Below are positions 26,433 to 34,914 of a stretch of DNA of 64,000 nt, piece after piece. Position numbers and translations under genes: made by a program. The stretch covers positions 124,001-188,000 of the forward strand of contig NZ_JAMYFE010000033.1 of assembly GCF_024129865.1 (NCBI RefSeq), written 5' to 3'. Positions within the stretch are counted from its first letter, which is position 1. Each line of letters starts with the position of its first letter. The stretch comes from Stieleria tagensis (GTDB lineage: Bacteria > Planctomycetota > Planctomycetia > Pirellulales > Pirellulaceae). Below the pieces are notes generated by a model that saw only the letters and a program-made list of their open reading frames with translations, did not search any database and had not been told where the DNA came from.

Positions 26433-27056
26433 ATGAACAATCGCATTGTAACGCTCGTGATGGCTGCAGCGCTTGTGACAACAACCACGGGCTGTGGACC
26501 GATCCGAAACTTCTTGTTTGGGCAGGGCGCACAATGCGGACTGTGCAATCGAGTCGCCGCACCGTTTCAACCATTGGCACCCAGCGCGGTCCCCGCCGGG
26601 CCTCGCTGCAACACGCCCACCTATCTACAACCTCGTTTTGCACCACAACAACAACGCTGTGCTCCAGAACGTTGTGCTCCAGAACGCTACGGACCAGCGC
26701 CCTATGCCCAGGGACCATCACAAGGAAGTTGCGGTTGCAACCAAAGCCCCTGTCAAACACCCAACCAGTGCAACTCCTGTGGCAACGGATCCGGCTACGG
26801 TCCCTCCGGCGAGACGGTGATCAATGGCTATGGCTACGATCCCTACAGTTCAGATGTGATCGGCAACGGAGTCGTTTCGGACACTGTCATCGAAGGTCAA
26901 CCGATCTACAGCGACACCTGGATGCCGGCACCGCTCGATTCCAGTGGCGTGCGTGCAAACTATCCGAACTATGAACAGGGCTACAAACTGGATGATCAAG
27001 GTGATCGAATCATCCAGGAAGACCCTTTGCCGCCCGGGGCATTCGGCGTCAACTGA
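26433..27056 (+). CDS. Cys/Gln/Pro-rich lipoprotein
   Basis: From the ATG at 26433, 207 residues (an in-frame ATG at 26421 adds four residues). The signal NRIVTLVMAAALVTTTTGC ends in a lipobox-like TTGC, so it is probably a lipoprotein of the outer membrane or periplasm. The mature part is rich in Cys, Gln, Pro and Gly, with ERCAPERY formed by a 15-bp direct duplication (gctccagaacgttgt-like, 26660-26690) and a cluster GSCGCNQSPCQTPNQC. The C-terminal 70 residues are acidic and Tyr-rich (NYPNYEQGYKLDDQGDR). No known family is recognised, but Cys-rich surface proteins of this make-up occur in planctomycetes, whose envelopes lean on disulphide-linked proteins. Confidence 0.6.
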   Translation: MNNRIVTLVMAAALVTTTTGCGPIRNFLFGQGAQCGLCNRVAAPFQPLAPSAVPAGPRCNTPTYLQPRFAPQQQRCAPERCAPERYGPAPYAQGPSQGSCGCNQSPCQTPNQCNSCGNGSGYGPSGETVINGYGYDPYSSDVIGNGVVSDTVIEGQPIYSDTWMPAPLDSSGVRANYPNYEQGYKLDDQGDRIIQEDPLPPGAFGVN

Positions 27057-27070
27057 ACCTTGGTTTTCGG

Positions 27071-27097
27071 GTAGTGGATCTTTACAAGATCCACCAC
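27071..27097. repeat. GTAG-led hairpin after the lipoprotein gene
   Basis: GTAGTGGATCTT and AAGATCCACCAC form a perfect 9-bp stem (27074-27082 with 27086-27094) around TAC. It starts 15 bp after the stop codon. No T tract follows, so it is a weak candidate for a terminator and more like the other GTAG-led hairpins of the window. Confidence 0.6.
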
Positions 27098-27255
27098 GGC
27101 CCACCCAAGGGATAAACTGCACGATCCGCGAAAGCGCGTGAGCGACGCACGGGGTGGCTGATGCGATTCCGCGGTCGTGCTTTTATTGCCACAGCGGCTA
27201 TGGTGTACTGTAGCGAACCCGTTTCTCAATCGATTCACAGCCGCGGAGAACTGAC

Positions 27256-28245
27256 GTGACCTCTCCTGACCCCCAAATCTACGATAATCGTCGCCAATTC
27301 TTGTGCCGCGCAATCGGCACCGCAGCACTGACGTCGGGCGTTTGGGGATCCGTCCCATTGTCGCAGTCGGCGTTGGCACAGGCGCTTTCCTATGAATCGC
27401 AGCCGACCACACATTGGCGAATCGGGCTGGTGCTGGACACCCCGGTGACCTGTACCAACGTGCTGGCAACCTTTCCAATTCCCACGGACTGGCCCGAACA
27501 AACGGTGACCGTGCGGAAACAAAATATCGATCCCCAAGTGACCCGTTGGCAGGTCCGTGAACTCGGTGGTGGCACCAAACAGGTGGTCGTGCAAATGGCC
27601 CGCGTCAACGCCGGATCTAAAGTCGAGTTCACTCTGGAAGTCGACATCCAGCGTTCGCGGATCCTCAGTCCCGACAATGTCGACACCTTGGTGATCCCCT
27701 CAAAAATCTCGCGGGATTTAAAACTCTACACCGGCAACAGCCCGTACATCGATGCGTCACATCGTGCGATTCGCCAAGCCGCCAAAGAAGTCGAGGAGAT
27801 GGAGGCGGAAAACGATTGGCAACGCGTCGAATTGGCATACGACTACGTCCGCGACCATGTGGAATATCTAGAAGGCGATTTGAAGAACGCTTCGCAAGCG
27901 CTCAGTGACGGCAAGGGTGACTGCGAAGAAATGACCAGCCTGTTCGTCGCGATCTGTCGCAATCTGGATATCCCCGCGCGAGTCGTTTGGGTGCCCGATC
28001 ATTGTTATCCAGAATTTTATCTGGAAGACGCCGACGGCAATGGAACCTGGTACCCCTGCCAAGCTGCCGGGACACGCCAGTTCGGCCGAATGGATGAAAC
28101 GCGTCCGGTGCTGCAAAAAGGTGATCGATTCAAAGTCGCCGAGAAGAAAGGCCCGGTCCGCTACGTTTCCGAGTTCTTTCGCTGTGATCGAAAAGGCAGC
28201 GGCACGCCCAACCCGACTTTCATTCGCCAACAATTAGACGCTTAG
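27256..28245 (+). CDS. Exported transglutaminase-like protein
   Basis: 329 residues, starting with GTG at 27256; GGAG lies eight bases upstream. NRRQFLCRAIGTAALTSGVWG resembles a twin-arginine signal. The transglutaminase/protease-like core has Cys223 in SDGKGDCEEMTSLF, His249 in PDHCYPEFYLED, with the third residue (Asp/Glu) in the same strand. The region before it is beta-rich (VTVRKQNIDPQVTRWQVRELG). Enzymes of this fold act as peptidases or cross-linkers; the target is unknown. The gene is convergent with the PhoD fusion, with a long hairpin at 28269-28327 in the gap. Confidence 0.82.
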   Translation: MTSPDPQIYDNRRQFLCRAIGTAALTSGVWGSVPLSQSALAQALSYESQPTTHWRIGLVLDTPVTCTNVLATFPIPTDWPEQTVTVRKQNIDPQVTRWQVRELGGGTKQVVVQMARVNAGSKVEFTLEVDIQRSRILSPDNVDTLVIPSKISRDLKLYTGNSPYIDASHRAIRQAAKEVEEMEAENDWQRVELAYDYVRDHVEYLEGDLKNASQALSDGKGDCEEMTSLFVAICRNLDIPARVVWVPDHCYPEFYLEDADGNGTWYPCQAAGTRQFGRMDETRPVLQKGDRFKVAEKKGPVRYVSEFFRCDRKGSGTPNPTFIRQQLDA

Positions 28246-28268
28246 TGGTGCGCCCACTTTTAAAAAAC

Positions 28269-28327
28269 GGGTAAGCTTCCAGCTTGCCATCACCACACCG
28301 GGTGGATCGCAAGCTGGATGCTTACCC
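28269..28327. repeat. Long hairpin between convergent genes
   Basis: GGGTAAGCTTCCAGCTTGC (28269-28287) is complementary to GCAAGCTGGATGCTTACCC (28309-28327) with one mismatch; the loop is about 21 nt. A run of A precedes it and none of T follows, so on the minus strand it could serve as a terminator for the PhoD fusion gene. It is a different repeat family from the GTAG-led units. Confidence 0.7.
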
Positions 28328-28366
28328 CACGAATTGTTGACTCGAAATCTAACCAGGAACGCAGCG

Positions 28367-30496
28367 CTACGGCGTTTGTGGGAACTGAAACTTGCTGACT
28401 TCTTCGCCGGTCACCTTGTGGTGGCGGATGGTCAGTCCAGGCGTCTTCTCGGACCCTTTGTACTTCAGTTCGCCAGATAAAAAGCCGCCTTTGACCCGCA
28501 GGAATCGATGCATCGGACGCTCGTCGCCAGGCTTCCAACCTAATTCGTGTTCCTCACTTCCCGGACCGCAGCCGAATTCCCACAGATCGATTTCTGGATC
28601 GTGGGATGCGTATTGCCAATGACGGTCTCCGCATAACACGATGGCGCCGTCGACCTCTGCGAGTTTGTTGCGAATCTGATTGCCCTCGTAAACAAACACA
28701 TCGTTGGCATGGTTGTCACTCTTGTTGTCGCGATCCGGACCGACGATGGGGGTTGGGCAGCAAATCAGTTTGAACGTCGCGGTTGATTCGTCCAGAGTCT
28801 TGAACAACCAGGCCTTTTGTTCGCTGCCCAAGATCGTTTTGTCGGGACCATCAGGAATATTGTTGGGACTGCGGTAATCGCGTCCCTCCAAGAACCAAAC
28901 TTGCAGATCCTTTCCCCAGCGAACGGTCTTGTAACGCGGCGAATGGGACGGGAACTGTTCCTCGTTGAAAATCCGGACACCCTCGGCAAACGAAACCGAA
29001 CCATATGTCTGTCCTGCCCAACAATCGTTCTTCAACGTGTCGTGGTCATCTTTTAGGAAATAGCTGGTGGTGTTTTTGTAGAATTCGCGATTGTTGGGCA
29101 GGGCAAAGATTCGGCCCCATTTGAAACGCATCAATTCGACCGTCATCGCCCAAGGATCGGGTTTGTCGTAATATTCGATGTCACCGGCGTGGACAATGAA
29201 GTCAGGGCGCATCTTCGACATCGTGGGATAGATCTTGTGTCCCTGCATGCCATCGTCGGTGCGGATAAAATCATGGCAGGTGGTGACACAAAATTTCAGG
29301 TCTTCGGTTTGATCCGGCTCTGGTGCCGTTCGGAACGCGCCGCGGACGATGGCTGTGGTTTTATCGTTCTCGACCGCGGTGGCTTCGACAACGACCGAGT
29401 ACTCTTGGTCCGCCTTTAAATCTTCCAATTTCCATTGAGCGCAGTAGTCCGTTTCTGCATCGGTGGTGATCCAGTCGGTGGTCTTGGCCGAACCACGCTG
29501 CTTCTTTGGAAAATAGATCAACCTGACTTTTCCGGGCGCACCGGGACATGCGCCGATCATCTCTGATAGCACTGCACCTTCGGGCATCTGAACGTCCAAC
29601 AAGTGCTTTGCATCATCTCCCTTGGCCAACTTGTCGGCTTCACGTTTGCTAAGTGTGACAAACCGTTTTCCGTTCACTTCCATTTCCGGATTTCGCGTGG
29701 TGCGAGTCCAAATCACGATTGAGTGTTGGTCGGCCCAGCTATTGCGCAGGGCGTTGCCCAGGTAGGGGCCAGTGCTGACTTGGACGTCGTCCAGCGCATT
29801 GTCGGTTGGGAGTGCGGTGAATTGAAAGTCGCGAAACACCGCCTTGCCACCATGATCGGTCAGCATCAGGCGATCGCCTGGTTGATAATTGCCAAAATTC
29901 TCTGCCCCATAAAACTTGCTTAGCGCAATGGCTTTGTCCCATGCCGGACCGCTGGTTGTGATTTGAGAAACACGCGTGCCGTTCAAGTAATGTGCGAGTT
30001 GTTTTCCCCGGGCCACGACACGTGATTGATTCCACTGGCCGGCTGGGTTCAGTGGTTTGTCGATTGTCGGGGCCGCCAAATCGTAGACCGAACCCGTGCT
30101 GCCTTTGCCAACACTGTCGGGTTTGTCATCGATGATTTGATATTCAATTCCGGCATAGGTGTTGTTCAGGATCTGTTTGCCGAACCGACGGACGCGGTAT
30201 TTGAGTCCGGTGTTAGTCCCCGATTCAATCTTCCACTGCCAGGACAGGTCAAAGTCGGCGGGCATCGGTGGGCTGATCAAACTTCCATGCCCGCCGCGAG
30301 GTTTCACCAATCGCACTTCGTCATCGCTGAATTCCCAATTGGTCGAAACCGGTTTTCCATCCTGTGAGGTCCAAAACGATTCCTCGCTGAACGCGTAGGC
30401 CGACGGTTCGGCGGATTCATCCTGTGCGGTGATCGGTGGAGACCACAGGGATTCAAACAGAACCAACGTCAGAATCAAAAGGGGCAGGCGATTCAT
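28367..30496 (-). CDS. DUF1080 - PhoD alkaline phosphatase fusion, secreted
   Basis: 709 residues with a signal peptide (LPLLILTLVLFESLWSPPITA). Residues about 30-230 are a DUF1080 beta-sandwich, also called 3-keto-disaccharide hydrolase domain (WKIESGTNTGLKYRVRRFG, NTYAGIEYQIIDD). From about 240 the PhoD-type metallophosphoesterase follows: an Ig-like N-terminal part (PYLGNALRNSWADQHSIVIW), then FCVTTCHDF, FIVHAGDIEYYD, FLKDDHDTLKND, and IVLCGDRHWQY, which hold the expected metal ligands. PhoD proteins usually hydrolyse phosphodiesters or monoesters outside the cytoplasm. The combination suggests that the sugar-binding domain targets the phosphatase to a glycan or glycoside. Spacing to the convergent gene is about 120 bp. 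Confidence 0.85.
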   Translation of the reverse strand: MNRLPLLILTLVLFESLWSPPITAQDESAEPSAYAFSEESFWTSQDGKPVSTNWEFSDDEVRLVKPRGGHGSLISPPMPADFDLSWQWKIESGTNTGLKYRVRRFGKQILNNTYAGIEYQIIDDKPDSVGKGSTGSVYDLAAPTIDKPLNPAGQWNQSRVVARGKQLAHYLNGTRVSQITTSGPAWDKAIALSKFYGAENFGNYQPGDRLMLTDHGGKAVFRDFQFTALPTDNALDDVQVSTGPYLGNALRNSWADQHSIVIWTRTTRNPEMEVNGKRFVTLSKREADKLAKGDDAKHLLDVQMPEGAVLSEMIGACPGAPGKVRLIYFPKKQRGSAKTTDWITTDAETDYCAQWKLEDLKADQEYSVVVEATAVENDKTTAIVRGAFRTAPEPDQTEDLKFCVTTCHDFIRTDDGMQGHKIYPTMSKMRPDFIVHAGDIEYYDKPDPWAMTVELMRFKWGRIFALPNNREFYKNTTSYFLKDDHDTLKNDCWAGQTYGSVSFAEGVRIFNEEQFPSHSPRYKTVRWGKDLQVWFLEGRDYRSPNNIPDGPDKTILGSEQKAWLFKTLDESTATFKLICCPTPIVGPDRDNKSDNHANDVFVYEGNQIRNKLAEVDGAIVLCGDRHWQYASHDPEIDLWEFGCGPGSEEHELGWKPGDERPMHRFLRVKGGFLSGELKYKGSEKTPGLTIRHHKVTGEEVSKFQFPQTP

Positions 30497-30806
30497 GAGG
30501 GATTAAGCAATGGGAGGAACGGAGGGTGGGAATACATCGCACTGTAGCCGAGCTCTGCGAGCTTGGTTGAATTCGGATCGGCCCCACGGGACGTCGATTG
30601 AATGCGTCAATCATTCATTCGACGTCTCACAGAGGCCAGTTGCCGTTGGGCCATTGTATCCAGATTCTCTTTCGGCAACGGCGACTGACGGGGAAATTCA
30701 TTGCCACATGAGCAGAGCCTGTTGGGGTCGGCTTTTCAAAGGCCGGTGCGATACAATGCACGGCTGTTTGATTGATGATCCGTCTCACTTGCCCGAATCC
30801 CGTTCG
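30497..30806. other. Intergenic region with two hairpins before sulfatase 1
   Basis: Divergent spacer of about 310 bp. A short hairpin CCGAGCTC/GAGCTTGG (30548-30555 with 30559-30566) is preceded by GTAG at 30544, again the GTAG-led pattern. A second, with 14-bp arms ACGTCGATTGAATG (30591-30604) and CATTCATTCGACGT (30612-30625), one mismatch, lies next to it. I see no gene in the rest; the sulfatase frame is open from 30510 but carries no signal sequence until 30807. Confidence 0.55.
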
Positions 30807-32351
30807 ATGCGATACGAATTAATTGCGGTGTTGTTTGTTGTGCTGATGGTCGTGAGCGTCGACCGTGTCGCTGCGGCGGATCAGCCGCCGAATATTGTGC
30901 TGATGTTGTCCGACGACATGGGCTGGTCCGATCCTGGATTTCAAGGTGGTGACAAAGAGTTGACGCCGAACATGGATCGGCTGGCCGACCAGGGTTTGCG
31001 TCTGACGCAGTTTTATGCACATTCAGTTTGTGCGCCGACACGCAGCGCGTTGATGACCGGTCGGTACGCGTTTCGCAACTGGATGGATTGGCGCAGCGAG
31101 GATTTTGGCAAACCCAGCTACCTGGCCAAATTGGGTTTGGAATTACCGCATACCCCGGGCGGTGAACCAACACGGATGTTGCATGGTTTGGACACCAGCG
31201 AGTACACGATTGCCGAGGCGTTGCGGGCGGCTGGTTATTTCACCGCTCTCGTTGGCAAGTGGCATTTGGGCGAGTGGTTGCCCGAGCAGTTGCCGATGGG
31301 ACAAGGGTTTGATCACCAGTACGGTCACTATGGTTGGGGCATTGATTACAACAACTACACCATTCCTCACAACGCCCCCGCGCGCTATGCCGTCTTCGAT
31401 TGGCATCGCAACCAGCAACCACTGGACGAACAGGGCTATTCCACGGACCTGTTCGCCAACGAAGCGGTGCGTTTGATCAGCCAGCAGTCCAGCGAACAAC
31501 CCTTTTTCTTGTATGTGCCGTTCAATGCGATTCACGGTCCACTGGAACAGATTCCACGCTATACCGACTCGTTGGATAAGCGTTCTGCGGCACTCAAGTG
31601 CCTGGACGATGCCGTCGGGCGAATCGTTGGCGCGATCGACCAGTACGGATTTGCCCAAGACACGCTGCTGGTGCTGGCGAACGACAACGGTGGTTTGACC
31701 GAAGCGGTCAACGCACCCTATCGCGGGACCAAGAACACGACTTTCGAAGGCGGTGTCCGAGTGGCATGCGTGATGCGTTGGCCGGGGAAATTGCCGGCGG
31801 CTCAAACCAGCGATGCGATGATGCATGTGGTCGATTTTTTGCCAACCTTTGTTGCCATTGCCGGTGGTGACACGTCGCCCTGTCGTCCACTCGATGGAAT
31901 GGACATGACCGCTGTTCTCACCCAGGGGGCGCCCAGTCCGCGGCGGGAAATTGTGTACGAAGTCAGTGGCAGTGTACGGTTGCCGACAATCCGTGACGGG
32001 GACTACAAATTGATGGGCGATGCACTGTACGACATTCGGAACGATCCCAGTGAAACGACAGACGTCGCCGACAAACACCCTGATGTGGTTGCCAAATTGA
32101 AAGCCCGACTGGATCAAGTCGGCAAACAGCGCCCACCGCTGTCAAAGGTATTGGGGTCACCCCCGCGATTGATGGACATCCCGCTGCCGGCGGTCTACGG
32201 TCGCGAAGAAAACCGACAAGTCCCGGAGTGGCTGGCGCGGCGCATCGAAGCCGTTCGCAGCACGCAGCCCAAATCATGGCCCCCAGGTGAAACCCCTTGG
32301 CCGCAGGCGCCCACCGGCGCGACCATCGAGTACTCCGGTGATGGCCGCTAA
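30807..32351 (+). CDS. Sulfatase 1 (type I, formylglycine)
   Basis: From the ATG at 30807, 514 residues; this start gives the signal peptide YELIAVLFVVLMVVSVDRV, while the frame upstream is unsigned. PPNIVLMLSDDMGWSDPGFQ has the two metal-binding aspartates; Cys75 in CAPTRSALMTGRY is the C-x-P-x-R motif converted to formylglycine. GKWHLGEW is the conserved second signature, and the C-terminal part with LANDNGG and the DALYDIRNDPSETTD tail are typical of the family. It hydrolyses a sulfate ester of a polysaccharide or small molecule in the periplasm or outside. There is no neighbouring glycoside hydrolase. The gene is followed 22 bp later by hairpin array B. Confidence 0.92.
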   Translation: MRYELIAVLFVVLMVVSVDRVAAADQPPNIVLMLSDDMGWSDPGFQGGDKELTPNMDRLADQGLRLTQFYAHSVCAPTRSALMTGRYAFRNWMDWRSEDFGKPSYLAKLGLELPHTPGGEPTRMLHGLDTSEYTIAEALRAAGYFTALVGKWHLGEWLPEQLPMGQGFDHQYGHYGWGIDYNNYTIPHNAPARYAVFDWHRNQQPLDEQGYSTDLFANEAVRLISQQSSEQPFFLYVPFNAIHGPLEQIPRYTDSLDKRSAALKCLDDAVGRIVGAIDQYGFAQDTLLVLANDNGGLTEAVNAPYRGTKNTTFEGGVRVACVMRWPGKLPAAQTSDAMMHVVDFLPTFVAIAGGDTSPCRPLDGMDMTAVLTQGAPSPRREIVYEVSGSVRLPTIRDGDYKLMGDALYDIRNDPSETTDVADKHPDVVAKLKARLDQVGKQRPPLSKVLGSPPRLMDIPLPAVYGREENRQVPEWLARRIEAVRSTQPKSWPPGETPWPQAPTGATIEYSGDGR

Positions 32352-32373
32352 CGACCCTCCAAACACGTCCCCC

Positions 32374-32827
32374 GTAGCTGGAACCGCCAGGTTTCAGACT
32401 GTGTTTCCTGTAGCTGAAACCGCCAGGTTTCAGACTGTGTTTTCCGTAGCTGGAACCGCCAGGTTTCAGACTGAGTTTTCCTGTAGCTGGAACCGCCAGG
32501 TTTCAGACTGAGTTTCCCGTAGCTGGATCCGCCAGGTTTCAGACTGAGTTTTCCTGTAGCTGGAACCGCCAGGTTTCAGACTGAGTTTTCCCGTAGCTGG
32601 AACCGCCAGGTTTCAGACTGTGTTTCCCCGTAGCTGGAACCGCCAGGTTTCAGACTGTGTTTCCTGTAGCTGAAACCGCCAGGTTTCAGACTGAGTTTCC
32701 CGTAGCTGGAACCGCCAGGTTTCAGACTGTGTTTTCTGTAGCTGGAACCGCCAGGTTTCAGACTGTGTTTCCCGTAGCTGGAACCGCCAGGTTTCAGACC
32801 GACTGAACGCTGGCGGGCCCAGTTACG
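32374..32827. repeat. Array B: eleven half-hairpin units and one full GTAG-led unit
   Basis: Units starting GTAGCTGG-like at 32374, 32410, 32446, 32483, 32519, 32556, 32593, 32630, 32666, 32702, 32738 and 32774. Spacings are 36 or 37 bp. The first eleven consist only of the left arm (GTAGCTGGAACCGCCAGG) followed by TTTCAGACTG and a TGTTTCC/GAGTTTCC linker. The last continues into the right arm (CTGAACGCTGGCGGGCCCAGTTACG), so a complete hairpin closes the array at 32774-32827. The relation to array A is clear: same GTAGCTGG-start and CTGG-GGGCCCAG right arm. It fills the gap between sulfatase 1 and pssA. Confidence 0.95.
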
Positions 32828-32848
32828 ATGCAGAGTGTGCCGATGCCA

Positions 32849-33781
32849 CTATGATTCTGCAGGCACCAATCGGCGTCGTGAGCGAATCAGCGATCGCAGT
32901 GGTGCTCCGAACGCGAAGTAGCAAAACACCAGCGGCAGCGCTAACCAGTGCAACCAAAACAGCACGGCGACAGCGAACAACGCCTGGCCGATCTGGTGGG
33001 GAGCGCGACGACCCTGGGCCCATTGGGCGATGATGTGCGGATATTGAAATCGTGAGACCATAAAATACGCCAGCACACCCGCCAATGCAGGGATGAAGTA
33101 ATGTGACCCGACCAGCACGCGGTCGGCCAGCCAGCGGATGTTCTCGTGGTTGTCCGGATTGACGGCGACGGCTTTTAAATCTGGCATGGCGATCGCAAAG
33201 GCCGCCAGTGTTCCCGCCGCTGCCGGACTGGGCAGTCCCTCAAACGTCTGGTGCGAATCGTCTTCTTCGGTTTCGACGTTGAAGCGAGCCAATCGGATCA
33301 GCACGCACAGGGTGAACAGCACGCCAACCGCCCACAGAAATCGCTGCGGCAAGGCGTCACTGATCCGCCAGATGATCACCGCCGGAGCCGTGCCAAAGGT
33401 TACGGCATCACACAGGCTGTCCAATTGCCCGCCGAATTCGGTTTCCTGACCCGTCATCCGTGCCGCCGAACCATCCAAGGCGTCAAACAACATGCCGCCG
33501 AAAATCAGCATCCCGGACGCGAACAGTTTCTGTTCCAGCGGCCAGTCCAATTCGGCGCCACTGACAGCGACCGCGATTGCGCCCAGCCCACACACGCCGT
33601 TTCCCAGCGTCAGCATCGTGGGCAACACCGCCAGCATCAGCCGACGTCGTCGCTTGCGTTTTTGCTTGCGTGAATCGTTCGTGGACAGGTGGTTTCCAGC
33701 GCCGTTGCCTGAATCCAGGTCAACATCTTGCGATTCGACAAAATCATCGCGTGAGAACAACCGTCGTTTCAGTTCGCTCAT
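32849..33781 (-). CDS. pssA: CDP-diacylglycerol-serine O-phosphatidyltransferase
   Basis: From the ATG at 33781, 310 residues (a TTG at 33829 is possible but adds only polar residues). After a basic N-terminal region the CDP-alcohol phosphotransferase motif is complete: DALDGSAARMTGQETEF, then GGQLDSLCDAVTFG, giving the pattern DG-xx-AR-x8-G-xxx-D-xxx-D with all the expected acidic residues. About seven membrane helices. It makes phosphatidylserine from CDP-diacylglycerol and serine, the first step towards phosphatidylethanolamine. The preceding membrane context (MLTLGNGVCGLGAIAVAV) matches the PssA subgroup. The insertion of about 30 residues between helices and the acidic stretch EEDDSHQTFEGLPSPAAAG is typical of this subgroup. 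No decarboxylase gene is near. Confidence 0.9.
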   Translation of the reverse strand: MSELKRRLFSRDDFVESQDVDLDSGNGAGNHLSTNDSRKQKRKRRRRLMLAVLPTMLTLGNGVCGLGAIAVAVSGAELDWPLEQKLFASGMLIFGGMLFDALDGSAARMTGQETEFGGQLDSLCDAVTFGTAPAVIIWRISDALPQRFLWAVGVLFTLCVLIRLARFNVETEEDDSHQTFEGLPSPAAAGTLAAFAIAMPDLKAVAVNPDNHENIRWLADRVLVGSHYFIPALAGVLAYFMVSRFQYPHIIAQWAQGRRAPHQIGQALFAVAVLFWLHWLALPLVFCYFAFGAPLRSLIRSRRRLVPAES

Positions 33782-33884
33782 AGAAGTTGGCGCAGGTACA
33801 GATAAAGATTCCAGGGCGTCGTTGACCAAGCATCCACCTTAGCACAAATAACGGCCCTGTTTAGAGAAAACACCCCAGGCCGAT

Positions 33885-34913
33885 TCACGATGGAATATCG
33901 ACCTCGTCCCAGTCAGCATTTTCAAAGTAGGTCAACCAGTTCAGCGCGTGCTGACGTTCGGTGATCACCCCGCCTTCGATTCCTGCCGGCAATTCGGTCT
34001 CGCGGATTGCGGCGTCGCGGGCGGCCCATAACAGCCGAAAGTTCAGGTCGAGGGCGTCTAAGATTTCGGCGGTTCCGCGGAGCGTTTTTGATTCGATCAT
34101 CTGCCGGGCCGGGATTTCGATCATCAATCGAGCGGCCTCGGGGACGTCGCAAATCGAATCGGGAAACGGCAGATTGGTTTGCATTCCCAGTGCCCACTGC
34201 AGTGTCGCCAGTGACTCGTACCGCCATCCGGCGGCCGACACCGCTGATTCTTCGGGCGAGGGATCGTTTAGAAAGGCGGTTTCCCAGGGCGACAGTGCTT
34301 GGAACGCCAGCGGTGATTTTTCTCGCAGTGCCTCGATCGGAATCGGTTTCCCGCTGGCCAACGATTCGGCCCGCACTGCCACGACAAATAGAGCCAGCAT
34401 CCGCCACACGACATCATCCGGCGACCGCAATGTGACTTCGTGTTCGCTGATGACCGGCGGCAAACTGTCGGGGGTGTCGATCAATCGGTTCCGCAGTTCG
34501 ACTTCGGATTGCGCCTTGCGCTGCCTGGCGTCCGGCAAAAAGGGGATTTGCGCATGCGATTCAGGTTGCCTGGTCGACGGATCGTACAGCACCGCGCCGT
34601 TGGGATCGCGAATGCTGCGATCCGGCAAAAACAAAATGGCGTTGGATTTCCAGGCCCATGGCGCGACCGCTTCGATGTGTTCCCCGTCGACCTTCATGGC
34701 CACCAACACATTGGTGCGTTGCAGATGGCGGCAGACGGCATAGACCGATTGGCTGATTTCACCCTCCTCGGCCTGAAACAGATCCTGAACCAAACTCATC
34801 AGATGTTCGACGAATCCGGGCGTGGAGTAGTCGCGGACAAAGACCGGTTCGTGCGGAAACTCCGGCGCCGCCGGTTCGCGATGGGTGCAGTAGGCAAAGA
34901 TTTCGATGGGCAT
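33885..34913 (-). CDS. DUF4272 domain-containing protein
   Basis: From the ATG at 34913, 342 residues. The C-terminal part with TLRSPDDVVWRMLALFVVAVRAE, LSPWETAFLNDPSPEES, AGWRYESLATLQWALGMQ and LPFPD is the DUF4272 pattern. The N-terminal 130 residues are a separate alpha/beta part (IEIFAYCTHREPAAPEF). It is soluble, with no export signal. The start follows the stop of pheT after one base, so translation is probably coupled. The function is unknown; the domain is scattered across bacteria, often in variable contexts. A TTG at 34922 would overlap the pheT stop and is less likely. Confidence 0.75.
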   Translation of the reverse strand: MPIEIFAYCTHREPAAPEFPHEPVFVRDYSTPGFVEHLMSLVQDLFQAEEGEISQSVYAVCRHLQRTNVLVAMKVDGEHIEAVAPWAWKSNAILFLPDRSIRDPNGAVLYDPSTRQPESHAQIPFLPDARQRKAQSEVELRNRLIDTPDSLPPVISEHEVTLRSPDDVVWRMLALFVVAVRAESLASGKPIPIEALREKSPLAFQALSPWETAFLNDPSPEESAVSAAGWRYESLATLQWALGMQTNLPFPDSICDVPEAARLMIEIPARQMIESKTLRGTAEILDALDLNFRLLWAARDAAIRETELPAGIEGGVITERQHALNWLTYFENADWDEVDIPS

Positions 34914-34914
34914 G

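Noticed and set aside
26336-26974. Plus-strand frame of 212 residues overlapping the lipoprotein gene
   Set aside because: The alternative frame has a signal and lipobox; this one is Arg/Leu/Ser-rich noise.
32287-32511. Plus-strand frame with repeated PVAGTARFQTVF peptide
   Set aside because: It is read from the 36-bp half-hairpin array B and overlaps the end of sulfatase 1 in another frame; a repeat artefact.
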